In this document: positions 42,007 through 50,454 of the stretch, piece after piece
How the letters are laid out: each line of letters starts with the position of its first letter
Position numbering within the stretch: position 1 is the first letter of the stretch
NCBI GenBank assembly: GCA_945787885.1
Contig: CALZJF010000013.1
Location: forward strand, 1-58,417
Source: an uncultured Bacteroidales bacterium
GTDB lineage: Bacteria; Bacteroidota; Bacteroidia; Bacteroidales; Bacteroidaceae
Reading direction: 5' to 3'
Length of the DNA: 58,417 nucleotides
Position numbers and translations under genes: made by a program
The notes under the pieces: generated by a model
Database searches by the model: none
What the model saw: the letters and a program-made list of their open reading frames with translations, nothing else
What the model was told of the DNA's origin: nothing

Positions 42007-43206
42007 TTAATTCGTGGAGGCTGAACCTTGGCTTTTTGCCAGGGCATCAATGTCTTCTGTCATCTTTTCAGCCATCCTCACCTCGCCGGGATAGGGGAAT
42101 TTTGATTTTCGGGATTTCAGGAGTTGCAGATATTGGGAGGCAGCCTCGACGTCGCGGCGGAAGAGCAGCTCGTAGGCATAGAGGATGACGCATTTGCCTG
42201 CAGAATATTTGCTGTTCTGCCGGAGATGGCGTTCGAGCTCCTTCGTCCAGATTTTCTCTATGACCTCCTTTCGGGCAGACGTCAGGAGTTCGATGAGAGT
42301 GCGCTCGCCGTTGAACTCCAGACGATAGAGGGGCGGCAGCTGCTCCTCATGGGCGGCAATGTCTTCTGCCACTGCGTGCGCCTCGGCATATTTCCCTCCG
42401 TCTTCCAGGCGGCAGAGCCAGAGCAGGCGTTGCGAGACGTCAAAGATTTCATCGGGATGTTCCAGCGGTTTGTCGTCGAACCATTCTGCGGGCATGTCCT
42501 TCACGCGGACGCCGCGGTTTTGGGCATCGACGACGAGGAGCGTGGAGGCGAAATAGCGACGATAGGCAGGCCGACGCTTCAGGAGCATGATGTTGCGACC
42601 ATCGTTGCTCAGACCGTTCAACTTCAGGGGGAGTCCGTTCATGAAACCCATAAAGCCCCCCACGAATGCCATCATGATGAGGAAAGCCGTCAGGACGATG
42701 CCGCAATCGAAGGTGCGGAGCAGGAGCAGACTGGCTGCAACGAGGAAGAGATTGACAAGGACACCGCCTGCATTGTACCAGAAATAGGGCGTTGCCTCTG
42801 AGGCGGACGGGGGCAGCATGATACATTGCCCCATGGTGCCTGCTATGTTGTAGCGTCTGAGGCGCAGGCCGCCGGCTTCCTTCACCACCATCCAGCAGAA
42901 GACGCGGAAGGAGGAGAAGCGATACTTCGTCAGCAAGCCGAAGAGCAGATGGCCTGCCTCGTGGAGAATGGTGTGGAGCACGAGGCAGACTGCAAGCGAT
43001 AGGATGGAGATGACGATGCTCAACGCCAGGAACCACCAGTCGATGCCTTCATCGGCCGAGGACGCGGGGGCAGCATCGTCAGAGCCTGCCAGAAGAAATA
43101 TGAGCTTGACGCCACCGAAGCCCACGGCGGCTCCGACGAGCATTTGCAGCAGAATTTTCAGGGCTTTCAGGATTTTCTGGACTTTCATGATTCTTGGGAC
43201 TTTCAC
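42007..43206 (-). CDS. M50-like membrane metalloprotease with helical C-terminal domain
   Basis: 399 aa. About six TM helices in the first 210 residues; zinc motif HEAGH in LHTILHEAGHLLFGLLTKY (about residues 82-86), and a third-ligand-like segment NGLSNDGRN after the last TM, as in site-2 protease relatives. Residues about 230-399 are soluble and helical with a TPR-like look. An intramembrane protease role is possible, but no substrate such as an anti-sigma factor is adjacent. A second ATG six codons in is an alternative start. The phosphoesterase gene lies 27 bp upstream. Confidence 0.82.
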   Translation of the reverse strand: MKVPRIMKVQKILKALKILLQMLVGAAVGFGGVKLIFLLAGSDDAAPASSADEGIDWWFLALSIVISILSLAVCLVLHTILHEAGHLLFGLLTKYRFSSFRVFCWMVVKEAGGLRLRRYNIAGTMGQCIMLPPSASEATPYFWYNAGGVLVNLFLVAASLLLLRTFDCGIVLTAFLIMMAFVGGFMGFMNGLPLKLNGLSNDGRNIMLLKRRPAYRRYFASTLLVVDAQNRGVRVKDMPAEWFDDKPLEHPDEIFDVSQRLLWLCRLEDGGKYAEAHAVAEDIAAHEEQLPPLYRLEFNGERTLIELLTSARKEVIEKIWTKELERHLRQNSKYSAGKCVILYAYELLFRRDVEAASQYLQLLKSRKSKFPYPGEVRMAEKMTEDIDALAKSQGSASTN

Positions 43207-43233
43207 GGAAGGAGGGGAATGGGAGGAGGGGAG

Positions 43234-43749
43234 TCAGCGATGAAGTTCGATGACTTCCAGCTCGCCGAAACGGTGGCCATCGACGCTGACGCGTACGAGC
43301 GTTCGCACCGTTTGCCATCCTTGCAGTCCCGCTGCGCCGGGATTGATGTGGAGCATGGGGCAGTGGGGATGGGCGTTAGGGCGCAGACCGGGGTCTGACA
43401 TGACCTTGAGGATATGGCTGTGGCCATCGACGAAGAGGTGTGGGGGATTTTGCAGGAGATAGCGCAGTGCAGAACGGTCGTACCGCCCGGGGTAGCCGCC
43501 GATGTGCTTGAGCAAAATGTCGGCCTCTTCGCAGCGGAAACGCAACACCTCGGGGAACATTCGGCGGACATCGCCCGAATCGATGTTGCCGTGGACGGCG
43601 CGGAGGGGAGCTATGGCTGCCAGACGTTCCGCAATGTCGAGGGTGCCGATGTCGCCCGCGTGCCAAATTTCATCGCACGACTGGAAGTATTCCGCATAGC
43701 GGTCGTCCCAGTAGCCGTGGGTATCTGATAGTATGCCGATGCGCCGCAT
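43234..43749 (-). CDS. MJ0936/YfcE-like metallophosphoesterase
   Basis: 171 aa. Calcineurin-like motifs GILSDTHG, HAGDIG, VHGNID, KHIGGYPG (in place of the usual THG) and FVDGHSHI. A second, distinct phosphoesterase in the operon, closer to the MJ0936 type than to YfcE. Cytoplasmic. It appears to be the first gene of the minus-strand operon 43749-40146. Confidence 0.92.
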   Translation of the reverse strand: MRRIGILSDTHGYWDDRYAEYFQSCDEIWHAGDIGTLDIAERLAAIAPLRAVHGNIDSGDVRRMFPEVLRFRCEEADILLKHIGGYPGRYDRSALRYLLQNPPHLFVDGHSHILKVMSDPGLRPNAHPHCPMLHINPGAAGLQGWQTVRTLVRVSVDGHRFGELEVIELHR

Positions 43750-43800
43750 AGTAGGGATGATTCTTTAGCAGAGGAGGGAAAAGTGTTGGGGAAAGGGCAA

Positions 43801-43834
43801 AAAAAGAAGGCAGTAGGGGTAGGCTACTGCCTTC
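43801..43834 (-). terminator. Terminator of the 43860 lipoprotein gene
   Basis: Perfect GAAGGCAGTAG/CTACTGCCTTC stem (43806-43834), followed by T residues on the minus strand (43801-43805). Confidence 0.85.
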
Positions 43835-43859
43835 CGAAATGCAGTAGGGGGAAGGGGAA

Positions 43860-44552
43860 TTATTTTACAACGCCCGAGTAGGTGATGTTTACGGGGTTGG
43901 TGTAGTTCTCGCCGTAGTAGATAGTCAGGTTGAGGTCGAGCTTTTTCTCCGTTGCGGTAGCCGATGTGATATATACGGTGGCAGCATTGTATGCCTTGCC
44001 ATTGACGGTGCAGGTGCAAGTGCCGTTGAAACCGCTGTAGTCCGTCAGACTCATGCTCGACGTTCCGCCTTGATGCTGCAATCCGAGATTGGCGATGACG
44101 ATTTGGCTGACGGCGATATTGCTGCCTACATTATAGGCATCAATGGTGAGTGCTGCCGTATTGCTCTCTGCGAAGGTCTTTGCATTCGTGGTCAGCGATG
44201 TTGTCACCGTGGGTGTGGCCTTTCCGATGGAATTGTAAGCCATGGGTTCGTAGGTTCCGGAGAGAGCCTCTACGGTGGCTGTGCCGCTATAGTTGTACGT
44301 GACGCCCTGCGAGCGCAAGGATTTCAGTACCTCGATGGCCACGGTGCCCAGTTCGCCATACTTTGAATTGCTCTTCAGCATATCTTGGAGAGCCGTGCCG
44401 ATGGCAGTTGTTACGCTGGTGCCTCCGCCCGTGGCTACCTGATTGATGTAAGCATTGGCGAGGGTGTTGCCTGCAGAAGAGAGGTCGCATGAGGAGAGCA
44501 TGATGCTGCTGCCAGCGAGGAGGAGCAGCGCGGGGAGTAATGTCTGTTTCAT
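43860..44552 (-). CDS. Lipoprotein of unknown function (DUF4923-like)
   Basis: 230 aa. The signal peptide ends in lipobox IMLSSC (Cys about residue 21). Mature part: SAGNTLANAYINQV helix, Ser/Thr-rich linker, then a mostly beta region (TYNYSGTATVEALSGTYEPMAYN to the end). Looks like a small Bacteroidales outer-membrane or periplasmic lipoprotein, comparable to DUF4923 members; no catalytic residues are seen. ATG 44552 is chosen because it gives the signal peptide; the open frame extends to 44675. A TAACTTTG box lies at 44652-44659 (minus). Confidence 0.7.
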   Translation of the reverse strand: MKQTLLPALLLLAGSSIMLSSCDLSSAGNTLANAYINQVATGGGTSVTTAIGTALQDMLKSNSKYGELGTVAIEVLKSLRSQGVTYNYSGTATVEALSGTYEPMAYNSIGKATPTVTTSLTTNAKTFAESNTAALTIDAYNVGSNIAVSQIVIANLGLQHQGGTSSMSLTDYSGFNGTCTCTVNGKAYNAATVYITSATATEKKLDLNLTIYYGENYTNPVNITYSGVVK

Positions 44553-44651
44553 AAAAAAAGGGGAGTTTGGATAGATAGTTGTCAGAGATTTGTGGCAGTT
44601 TGAACTGCTTTTTGCAAGAAACCTCAAAAGGTGTATAAGGATGTGTTGCTG

Positions 44652-44659
44652 CAAAGTTA
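44652..44659 (-). promoter_or_regulatory. -7 box of the lipoprotein gene
   Basis: Minus-strand TAACTTTG fits TAnnTTTG; leader of about 95 nt. Confidence 0.5.
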
Positions 44660-44776
44660 CTTTTTTTTTCGGCAACGCTTGCGGATGTTGGGATAAAATC
44701 TGCCAGTAAGGCTTTCTGTGGGACGTATATCGTGGTCAGAAATAACAGGAAGTGGCTGATTTCCCATCTTGGGCAC

Positions 44777-44814
44777 AAAAAAGCAGGCTTCAGAATGCGC
44801 ATTCTGAAGCCTGC
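44777..44814 (-). terminator. Terminator of the sialidase gene (32-bp perfect palindrome)
   Basis: 44783-44814 is fully self-complementary (GCAGGCTTCAGAATGC and its complement, no loop), followed by TTTTTT on the minus strand. Confidence 0.85.
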
Positions 44815-44857
44815 TGAAGCCTATGAATAGGCGAAGAGTATGGCGGCAGTGGAGGAT

Positions 44858-47800
44858 TTACGGGTTCACCACCTTCTTGCCATTGACGATGTAGATGCCG
44901 CGACGTGTGGGGAGAGCCTGCATGCGGCGACCATCGAGCGAGAAGATGCCCGCCTCAGAAGCAGCGGCATCATGGATTTCCGGCTGGCAGATGCCTGTGA
45001 CGATTTGTTTCGCCTTTTCCAGGTCGGCAGCGACGTTGGGGTTCTCAATCAGTTGCCAGCAGCTGCCCGCGTCGGTGCTTGTCCATACGCTGATGGGAGC
45101 AGCCAGCTGCGGCGAAGCGCAGAGCCAGTCGCGCAGACCGCCCGAGGTGGAGAAGGCAAAACCGTTTGAGAGCTCCTCGACCATGACAGGGCTACTCTTG
45201 CTGAAGGAGGCATTGCGCGTGCCACCGTCAGTACCCACGACGAGGCATTGCTCGTTGCCCATGTTGAAGAGATAGTAGAGGCCAGCATCTTCAAAGAGCA
45301 TCCAGCTGCAGTTCGGGTCTGCATGGTTCACCTCAAGGGAGAAGTTCGGGTTGCTTAGCGCATGGCCGGCATCGCCCACCATTTCGCCTGCCCAAAGCAT
45401 CTCTTCGCTAAACTCGGGAGCATAGATGGCCTTGGCGGTGAAGTTGGGGCAATAGAGCACGTAGGTCTTTTCAACATCTACGTCAGATAGCTTCGTCACC
45501 GTAGCACCGAGCGGCTGCACATCTTTATTGAGCACGCGGACCTCCTTGCTATAGGCCTCGTTGGACTGGTCATCGACATCGACGAAGGTGCCAGCAGGCA
45601 CGGTCAGAAGATATTTGCCCGGAGCAAGCGGCTCGGTGTAGGTCAGCACCGCCGTCTTGTTCTCGCAGGCGATGGTGGCACTGACGTTGTCGCAAAGTTC
45701 AACGCTTTCGGTCGTTGCTGTCACAGCCTTGTTGAAAGTGAGCGTCAGTTGCGCATCGTCGGCCTCGGCAGCGATGACGGTCAGGGGGAGAATCGTGATT
45801 GAGGGGTCGTATTCCAAATCGTAGGTGTAGAGGTCGTTGGTGATGTCCTCCACGGTGTAGTTCTTATAAGCGATGGTGTAGCCGCCGCCGCCCGTTCCGC
45901 AGAAGGTCTCTTCCTCATAGATGAAGCCGATGGTCTTGTCAGATTGCAGCGTCATTGTGCTGTATGCCGAACCAATCTTCGAGACGGTGTGATAACCATC
46001 CCAGTTGGCAGCGAAGTGGGCCGGCGTGTCGTAGGAGGAAGTCTCGCTGAGGTCTTTATAGAAAATGCTGACGTTTGTACGTCCGCTACCGCGTGGCAGC
46101 GACTGGAGCGCAATCCAAGTCTTCTTGTTGTCGGCCTTGCGTACGACGGGGAGCATTTGGATTTCGCCGTTGCAACCGTTGTTGGCGGTCACACCCTTAT
46201 TGGCACTGCTGGAAAGTGCATGGGTAGCCCATTTACCCTCAGCCTTGTCAGCATCGGTGAAGGAGAAGATGTTGAAATAGCGTCCTGCACCGTTGCGGCT
46301 GGAGATGACGAGGTTGCCGTTCGGCAGTTCCTCCACCTTCGGTTCGTCGCCTCCCGGAACGGGGCTGACATCAGCACCTCCAAGGAAGTCCCACGTCTTG
46401 CCGAAATCGTCAGAGTAGAGCACCCAGTTGGCGGTCTGCGTCTTGTTGTAGCTGGAGCCAGCGCAGTAGAGGCGATAGTAGTCGCCCACCTTCGTGTAAC
46501 GGCTCTGGTGAATCTTTCCACTGCCGACGAACCATCCAACGATAGGGCCATACTTCGATTCATCAAAGCGCGAATAGATGAATTCCTCGTCAATGTAGTC
46601 AGGGCCTGTCCAAGTTTGGCCGTCATCGTATGAATACCAGCGTGCCCATCCTTGATGGTGAGTGCGGCTGCCTTGGAAGAAGTTGGGCGTACCCGAGCAG
46701 CTTACCACCATGATGGCATTGCTCTCGCGGTCAGCGACGATGCAGGGGTCGCCGAATCCCGCTTCCTGATGTCCAGCCGTGGTGTTGCCGTCACCCGTCA
46801 TGTTGGCAGGCTTGATGATTTCGCCCCAATTCTGACCATTGTCGGCTGAGGTACGGACGTGGAGGTCCACACGTCCAGAACCGATGTCGGCACGGCTCGG
46901 ACGATAGTCAGCCATTGCCACGAGAATGCCGTTCTTCGTGGTCGTGATGGCAGGGATGCGGTAGGGAATGGCACTCGTAGAAGGCGTCTCGAAGATGTTG
47001 TATTGCCATTCTGGTGCTACGAGCGAGCGTTTCATCCATACTACGAGGTTTTCAAACGTCACACCTTTATTGGCACCAGAGATGGTCATGGCGTAATTCT
47101 GCTCAGCCAACTCCGTCAGACAGACGTGCTGCGTGGTGGCACTCGGGTTATAGACCGTACCATCGGCCAGCGTGAGCTTCACAAGGCTCGATGCACCATC
47201 GACAAAAGCGAGGTCGAAACTGAAACCGCCAACAACATACTTCGAGTCGGAAGTCTGGAATCCGAAGCTCGATGTGTTGGCGGTGCCGCCGTAGCAAGTG
47301 ATATTCTTGCCCGTGTAGGTCATGTTGTTGGCACTGGCTGTGACGAGCAGATTGGCGGGTGAGCCAACGGTGCTCGTCCATGCAGAAGCCCACGTCTTGT
47401 TGGGGTTGGAAACCGTCCAGACTCCTGTTTCACTCGTTACATCGAAGGCCTTTGCAGCCCAGTTGAAGACGACGCTTGAGCCGCCATCTTGGTTGGAAGC
47501 CCAGAATGCCAGGATGTTGTCGCGATTGTTCAGGGCATAAGTGGTGCCATGTTCGAAGACGTAAAATTCTTCTCCCTCCTCGGGGTTGAGGTTAGAGGCA
47601 GGCTTGAGGTCCCAGCTGGCGGTGTAGCCACTGGGCACCGCATCTTTCTTCACCATGTGGGCATAGGTGCTTCCGCCGTCCTTACCCGTCATGGTGGTGC
47701 TGGCTGCGAGCACCATGTCAGGGCCGGCAGCTTTGTTGTAGAGGGTGTAGCTGCCGTCGGCGTTTGCCTCTCTATACCAGAGGTCTCTGTCGGTCAGTGT

Positions 47801-47974
47801 AGTCGAAGTGCTCGTCAGGTCAATACGGCTTTCCGTGCCATCGGTGGAGAGATAGTAGCCCGAAGCGGCTATCTGCATCGTTTCCCAGTCAATGCCCGTG
47901 GGCCAAACTTCTTCAGCCCAGGTCGGCACGAATCCGCTCATGGTCAGCGCGGCGAGTGCAATGAAGTGTTTCAT
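44858..47974 (-). CDS. GH33 exo-alpha-sialidase, secreted (T9SS-type tail)
   Basis: 1038 aa. Signal peptide ending near TWAEE. Residues about 25-330 form carbohydrate-binding-like beta domains. The six-bladed sialidase propeller begins with the arginine motif IPYRIPAI (about residue 335) and shows Asp boxes SADNGQNW, SYDDGQTW and SDDFGKTW. A C-terminal Ig-like region (about 720-840) and a ricin/jelly-roll-like part follow. The final ~30 residues (GIFSLDGRRMQ, GIYIVNGKKV) look like a type A T9SS sorting tail. Exported; releases terminal sialic acid from host glycans. No nan catabolic genes are in the window. Confidence 0.93.
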   Translation of the reverse strand: MKHFIALAALTMSGFVPTWAEEVWPTGIDWETMQIAASGYYLSTDGTESRIDLTSTSTTLTDRDLWYREANADGSYTLYNKAAGPDMVLAASTTMTGKDGGSTYAHMVKKDAVPSGYTASWDLKPASNLNPEEGEEFYVFEHGTTYALNNRDNILAFWASNQDGGSSVVFNWAAKAFDVTSETGVWTVSNPNKTWASAWTSTVGSPANLLVTASANNMTYTGKNITCYGGTANTSSFGFQTSDSKYVVGGFSFDLAFVDGASSLVKLTLADGTVYNPSATTQHVCLTELAEQNYAMTISGANKGVTFENLVVWMKRSLVAPEWQYNIFETPSTSAIPYRIPAITTTKNGILVAMADYRPSRADIGSGRVDLHVRTSADNGQNWGEIIKPANMTGDGNTTAGHQEAGFGDPCIVADRESNAIMVVSCSGTPNFFQGSRTHHQGWARWYSYDDGQTWTGPDYIDEEFIYSRFDESKYGPIVGWFVGSGKIHQSRYTKVGDYYRLYCAGSSYNKTQTANWVLYSDDFGKTWDFLGGADVSPVPGGDEPKVEELPNGNLVISSRNGAGRYFNIFSFTDADKAEGKWATHALSSSANKGVTANNGCNGEIQMLPVVRKADNKKTWIALQSLPRGSGRTNVSIFYKDLSETSSYDTPAHFAANWDGYHTVSKIGSAYSTMTLQSDKTIGFIYEEETFCGTGGGGYTIAYKNYTVEDITNDLYTYDLEYDPSITILPLTVIAAEADDAQLTLTFNKAVTATTESVELCDNVSATIACENKTAVLTYTEPLAPGKYLLTVPAGTFVDVDDQSNEAYSKEVRVLNKDVQPLGATVTKLSDVDVEKTYVLYCPNFTAKAIYAPEFSEEMLWAGEMVGDAGHALSNPNFSLEVNHADPNCSWMLFEDAGLYYLFNMGNEQCLVVGTDGGTRNASFSKSSPVMVEELSNGFAFSTSGGLRDWLCASPQLAAPISVWTSTDAGSCWQLIENPNVAADLEKAKQIVTGICQPEIHDAAASEAGIFSLDGRRMQALPTRRGIYIVNGKKVVNP

Positions 47975-47988
47975 GGTTCTTTAGGTAT

Positions 47989-48045
47989 GATATATAAATA
48001 TAGGTGTGATATATAAATATGGGTATAATATATAATGTACGCGCG
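47989..48045 (-). repeat. AT-rich 19-nt repeats next to a CG run
   Basis: GATATATAAATAT followed by RGGTRT begins at 47989 and 48008, and a third imperfect unit begins at 48027. An alternating CGCGCGCG run follows at about 48039. The block starts 15 bp upstream of the sialidase ATG, inside its leader. Confidence 0.65.
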
Positions 48046-48109
48046 CGCGAGGAAGAGAAGGGTGTGTGAGAGTCCCTTCGTCTTTCCGTGCGCGATGTTT
48101 TGCCGTGGG

Positions 48110-50062
48110 TCATTTGCTCACCTCATCTACACCCTTGATGCTTGCCAAGAGTTTCACCGCTGCGCGGAGCTCTTCGGCAGAGTGGACGGTGTAGCCGATG
48201 GTGCAATCGAAAATTTCATCCTTCGTCTCAATATTCATGTTGCTCATCGAGATATGGAGTTTGTCGCTCATGCAGTTGACGATGTCTTGCAGAAGTCCAT
48301 CGCGATCGACACCACGGATGTGAGTCGTCACGGGATATACGCGCTCCTCGCATTCGGGGAAGAGGACATTGCGAATGCGGTCGCCCTGCTGTGCGGCTTG
48401 ACTGATGACATGACGGCAGTCGCGACGGTGGACAGTGACGTTCTTGTCGTCTTCGCAGAAACCGATGACCTCATGTCCGGGCAGGGGCTTGCAGTGTTCG
48501 CAGCGGCGATAGCGTCCTGCCATTTCAGGATGGCAGAGAGGCTTGAGGAAATTTTTGGCCTTGTAGGTCTTTACCCATGCGAACCATTCGCCATGCGGCT
48601 GTCGGTCAGGGTTTTCGCCAATCTCTACGCAGTCGCCATGTTGCAGTACCGCCTTGAGCGATTGCAGACGTCCGTTGATGCGTGCATATTGCGCGTGTTC
48701 GCCCTTTCCGATTTCGAAGGCGTAGTCAAGCGCAGTGCCGCCTCGCGGTAGCTGTGTGGGAGTGCCTGTGGGGTCATAGACGGTGATGTCCTCGCTGTAG
48801 AGCGTAGAGACGACACTGTCCATGAAGAGCGTGTCGGTGTTCTTCTCCGAAATATCCTGGAGCATCATCTTAAACTTGTCGATCCAGCGATAGGTGCGCT
48901 CCCTGTTCTGGTTGCCGTCCATGTTTTCGGCATGCTGCCCGTCAGAGGTCTCGCGGCGTTCCTCTTCGATGTAGTCAAGGATGAGACCGAGGCGCGCCCG
49001 CTCCACCATGTGTTCCGAAGAGATATGAATCTCCTCCCAGATACCTTTGTCGCCGAGGAGCTGAATATGCAGACTCTGATAGCCATTTTCCTTCGGGTAG
49101 TCGATGTAGTTTATCATGGAGCCCGGACGCTCTTTGAAGTGGTCCGTCAGGATGCTGTAGATTTTCAGGCTGATGGCTTTCTCCTTCTTTTCCTTTTCGT
49201 CAGGCACTCCAGTGGGGAGTTCCACTTCGTTAGAGTCGTAGATGAGGCGAATGATGTAGCGGTAGTCCACGTGGTGGAAGTCGCGTCCGCTGTGTCGCAT
49301 GGACTGATAGATGCTGTAGGGCTGTCGCCATCTGACTTCCGTCCGGACGTTGATGCCGCGCTTTTGGAAGATGCGCACGAGATGGTCGGTGAAGTCATTC
49401 AGATGGTCGCTGTTTCTCACCTGGTCTTCCTTGAGCAGATGGCTGAGACGCTCGAAACGGTCGGGGCAGCGATATTTGAAGGAGAGGTTTTCGAGTTCGC
49501 GGCGCACGCTGTGGAGTCCGAGACGATTGGCGAAGGGGGCATAGAAATAGTCCGTTTCGCCCGCAATCTTCATCTGTTTCTCCGGCTTCATGCTGGCGAG
49601 GGTGCGCATGTTGTGCAGGCGGTCAGCGAGCTTGATGAGCACGGCGCGGATGTCATATTGGAGCGATTTCAGCAGTTGGCGGAAATTGTTCTCCTGCACA
49701 GAATCTTCGTTGTCTGTACATTTGCGTTTCGTGACGACATCTACCAGAAAAGCCACATCATCGCCGAAGCGTGCGCGAATCTCTTCAATGGTATGAGGAG
49801 TGTCCTCCACCACATCGTGCAGAAACCCCGCGATGATGGGGTTCGGACCCAGTTGGAGTTCGAGAGCAATGATGCGCGCCACGGCCACGGGGTGAATGAT
49901 GTAGGGCTCGCCGCTTCTGCGACGTTGGGGCGCATGGGCATCATGAGCAAAGGCGAAGGCATCGCGAATGCGTGCAATGTCTTCTTCAGATGTTTTGTCA
50001 GCAATCTGTGCAATCATGTCATCGACTTGGTTGCACACGAATTTTTCATAGTCAGTAGCCAT
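48110..50062 (-). CDS. RelA/SpoT-family (p)ppGpp synthetase/hydrolase
   Basis: 650 aa. HD hydrolase domain complete: HPVAVARI, FLHDVVEDT, IKLADRLHNM (residues about 55-155). Synthetase domain (about 235-360) is recognisable by YPKENGYQSLHI, but the usual EVQIRT motif reads EEIHIS, and the surrounding helix differs from the canonical AE-G-AAHW. TGS domain (YDPTGTPTQLPRG), a Cys-rich ZFD-like segment (CEHCKPLPG to HRRDCRHV) and a C-terminal ACT domain follow. Best read as a SpoT-like enzyme with strong hydrolase and doubtful synthetase activity. A TATATTTG box lies at 50148-50155. Confidence 0.93.
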   Translation of the reverse strand: MATDYEKFVCNQVDDMIAQIADKTSEEDIARIRDAFAFAHDAHAPQRRRSGEPYIIHPVAVARIIALELQLGPNPIIAGFLHDVVEDTPHTIEEIRARFGDDVAFLVDVVTKRKCTDNEDSVQENNFRQLLKSLQYDIRAVLIKLADRLHNMRTLASMKPEKQMKIAGETDYFYAPFANRLGLHSVRRELENLSFKYRCPDRFERLSHLLKEDQVRNSDHLNDFTDHLVRIFQKRGINVRTEVRWRQPYSIYQSMRHSGRDFHHVDYRYIIRLIYDSNEVELPTGVPDEKEKKEKAISLKIYSILTDHFKERPGSMINYIDYPKENGYQSLHIQLLGDKGIWEEIHISSEHMVERARLGLILDYIEEERRETSDGQHAENMDGNQNRERTYRWIDKFKMMLQDISEKNTDTLFMDSVVSTLYSEDITVYDPTGTPTQLPRGGTALDYAFEIGKGEHAQYARINGRLQSLKAVLQHGDCVEIGENPDRQPHGEWFAWVKTYKAKNFLKPLCHPEMAGRYRRCEHCKPLPGHEVIGFCEDDKNVTVHRRDCRHVISQAAQQGDRIRNVLFPECEERVYPVTTHIRGVDRDGLLQDIVNCMSDKLHISMSNMNIETKDEIFDCTIGYTVHSAEELRAAVKLLASIKGVDEVSK

Positions 50063-50147
50063 AGTTCAAATCGTTTTTCGTCAGTCCCGTCAGCGCAGCC
50101 GTGCTCGGAGGTTGCGCCTTCGGCAGTTCATCGAGAGTTTAACAGCG

Positions 50148-50155
50148 CAAATATA
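50148..50155 (-). promoter_or_regulatory. -7 box of the RelA/SpoT gene
   Basis: Minus-strand TATATTTG; leader of about 85 nt. The 210 bp further upstream show no gene. Confidence 0.5.
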
Positions 50156-50364
50156 AGACTAATTCTATACACGCGTGGCATAAAGTGATGGAAAAGGAGG
50201 GATAATTCTTTGTTTTCTGTATAGAATTTGCGTCGTTTACTTTGGTTTTTATCTTTCGCTGTCTCCAGTCGCAACTCGGCAATAGCCCCGAATCAGCTCT
50301 GCTCCGCGCTCGCTGTTCTCCTCAGTTGGCTTCGCCTTCTTGCCATGGCAGTGTTTTCAGACAA

Positions 50365-50415
50365 AAAAGAAGCAGGACAGCCATGCCTTTCGGGCGGAAG
50401 CTATCCTGCTTTTTA
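50365..50415 (-). terminator. Terminator of the 1059-aa secreted protein gene
   Basis: AGCAGGA/TCCTGCT stem extended by imperfect pairing; TTCTTTTTT follows on the minus strand. Confidence 0.8.
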
Positions 50416-50454
50416 ATAGTCGTTCAGGTCAGAAGCCTGATTGGGGTCATATCC

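Noticed and set aside
48932-50188. 418-codon open frame antisense to the RelA/SpoT gene
   Set aside because: The minus strand has complete HD, TGS and ACT motifs; the antisense product shows no family pattern.
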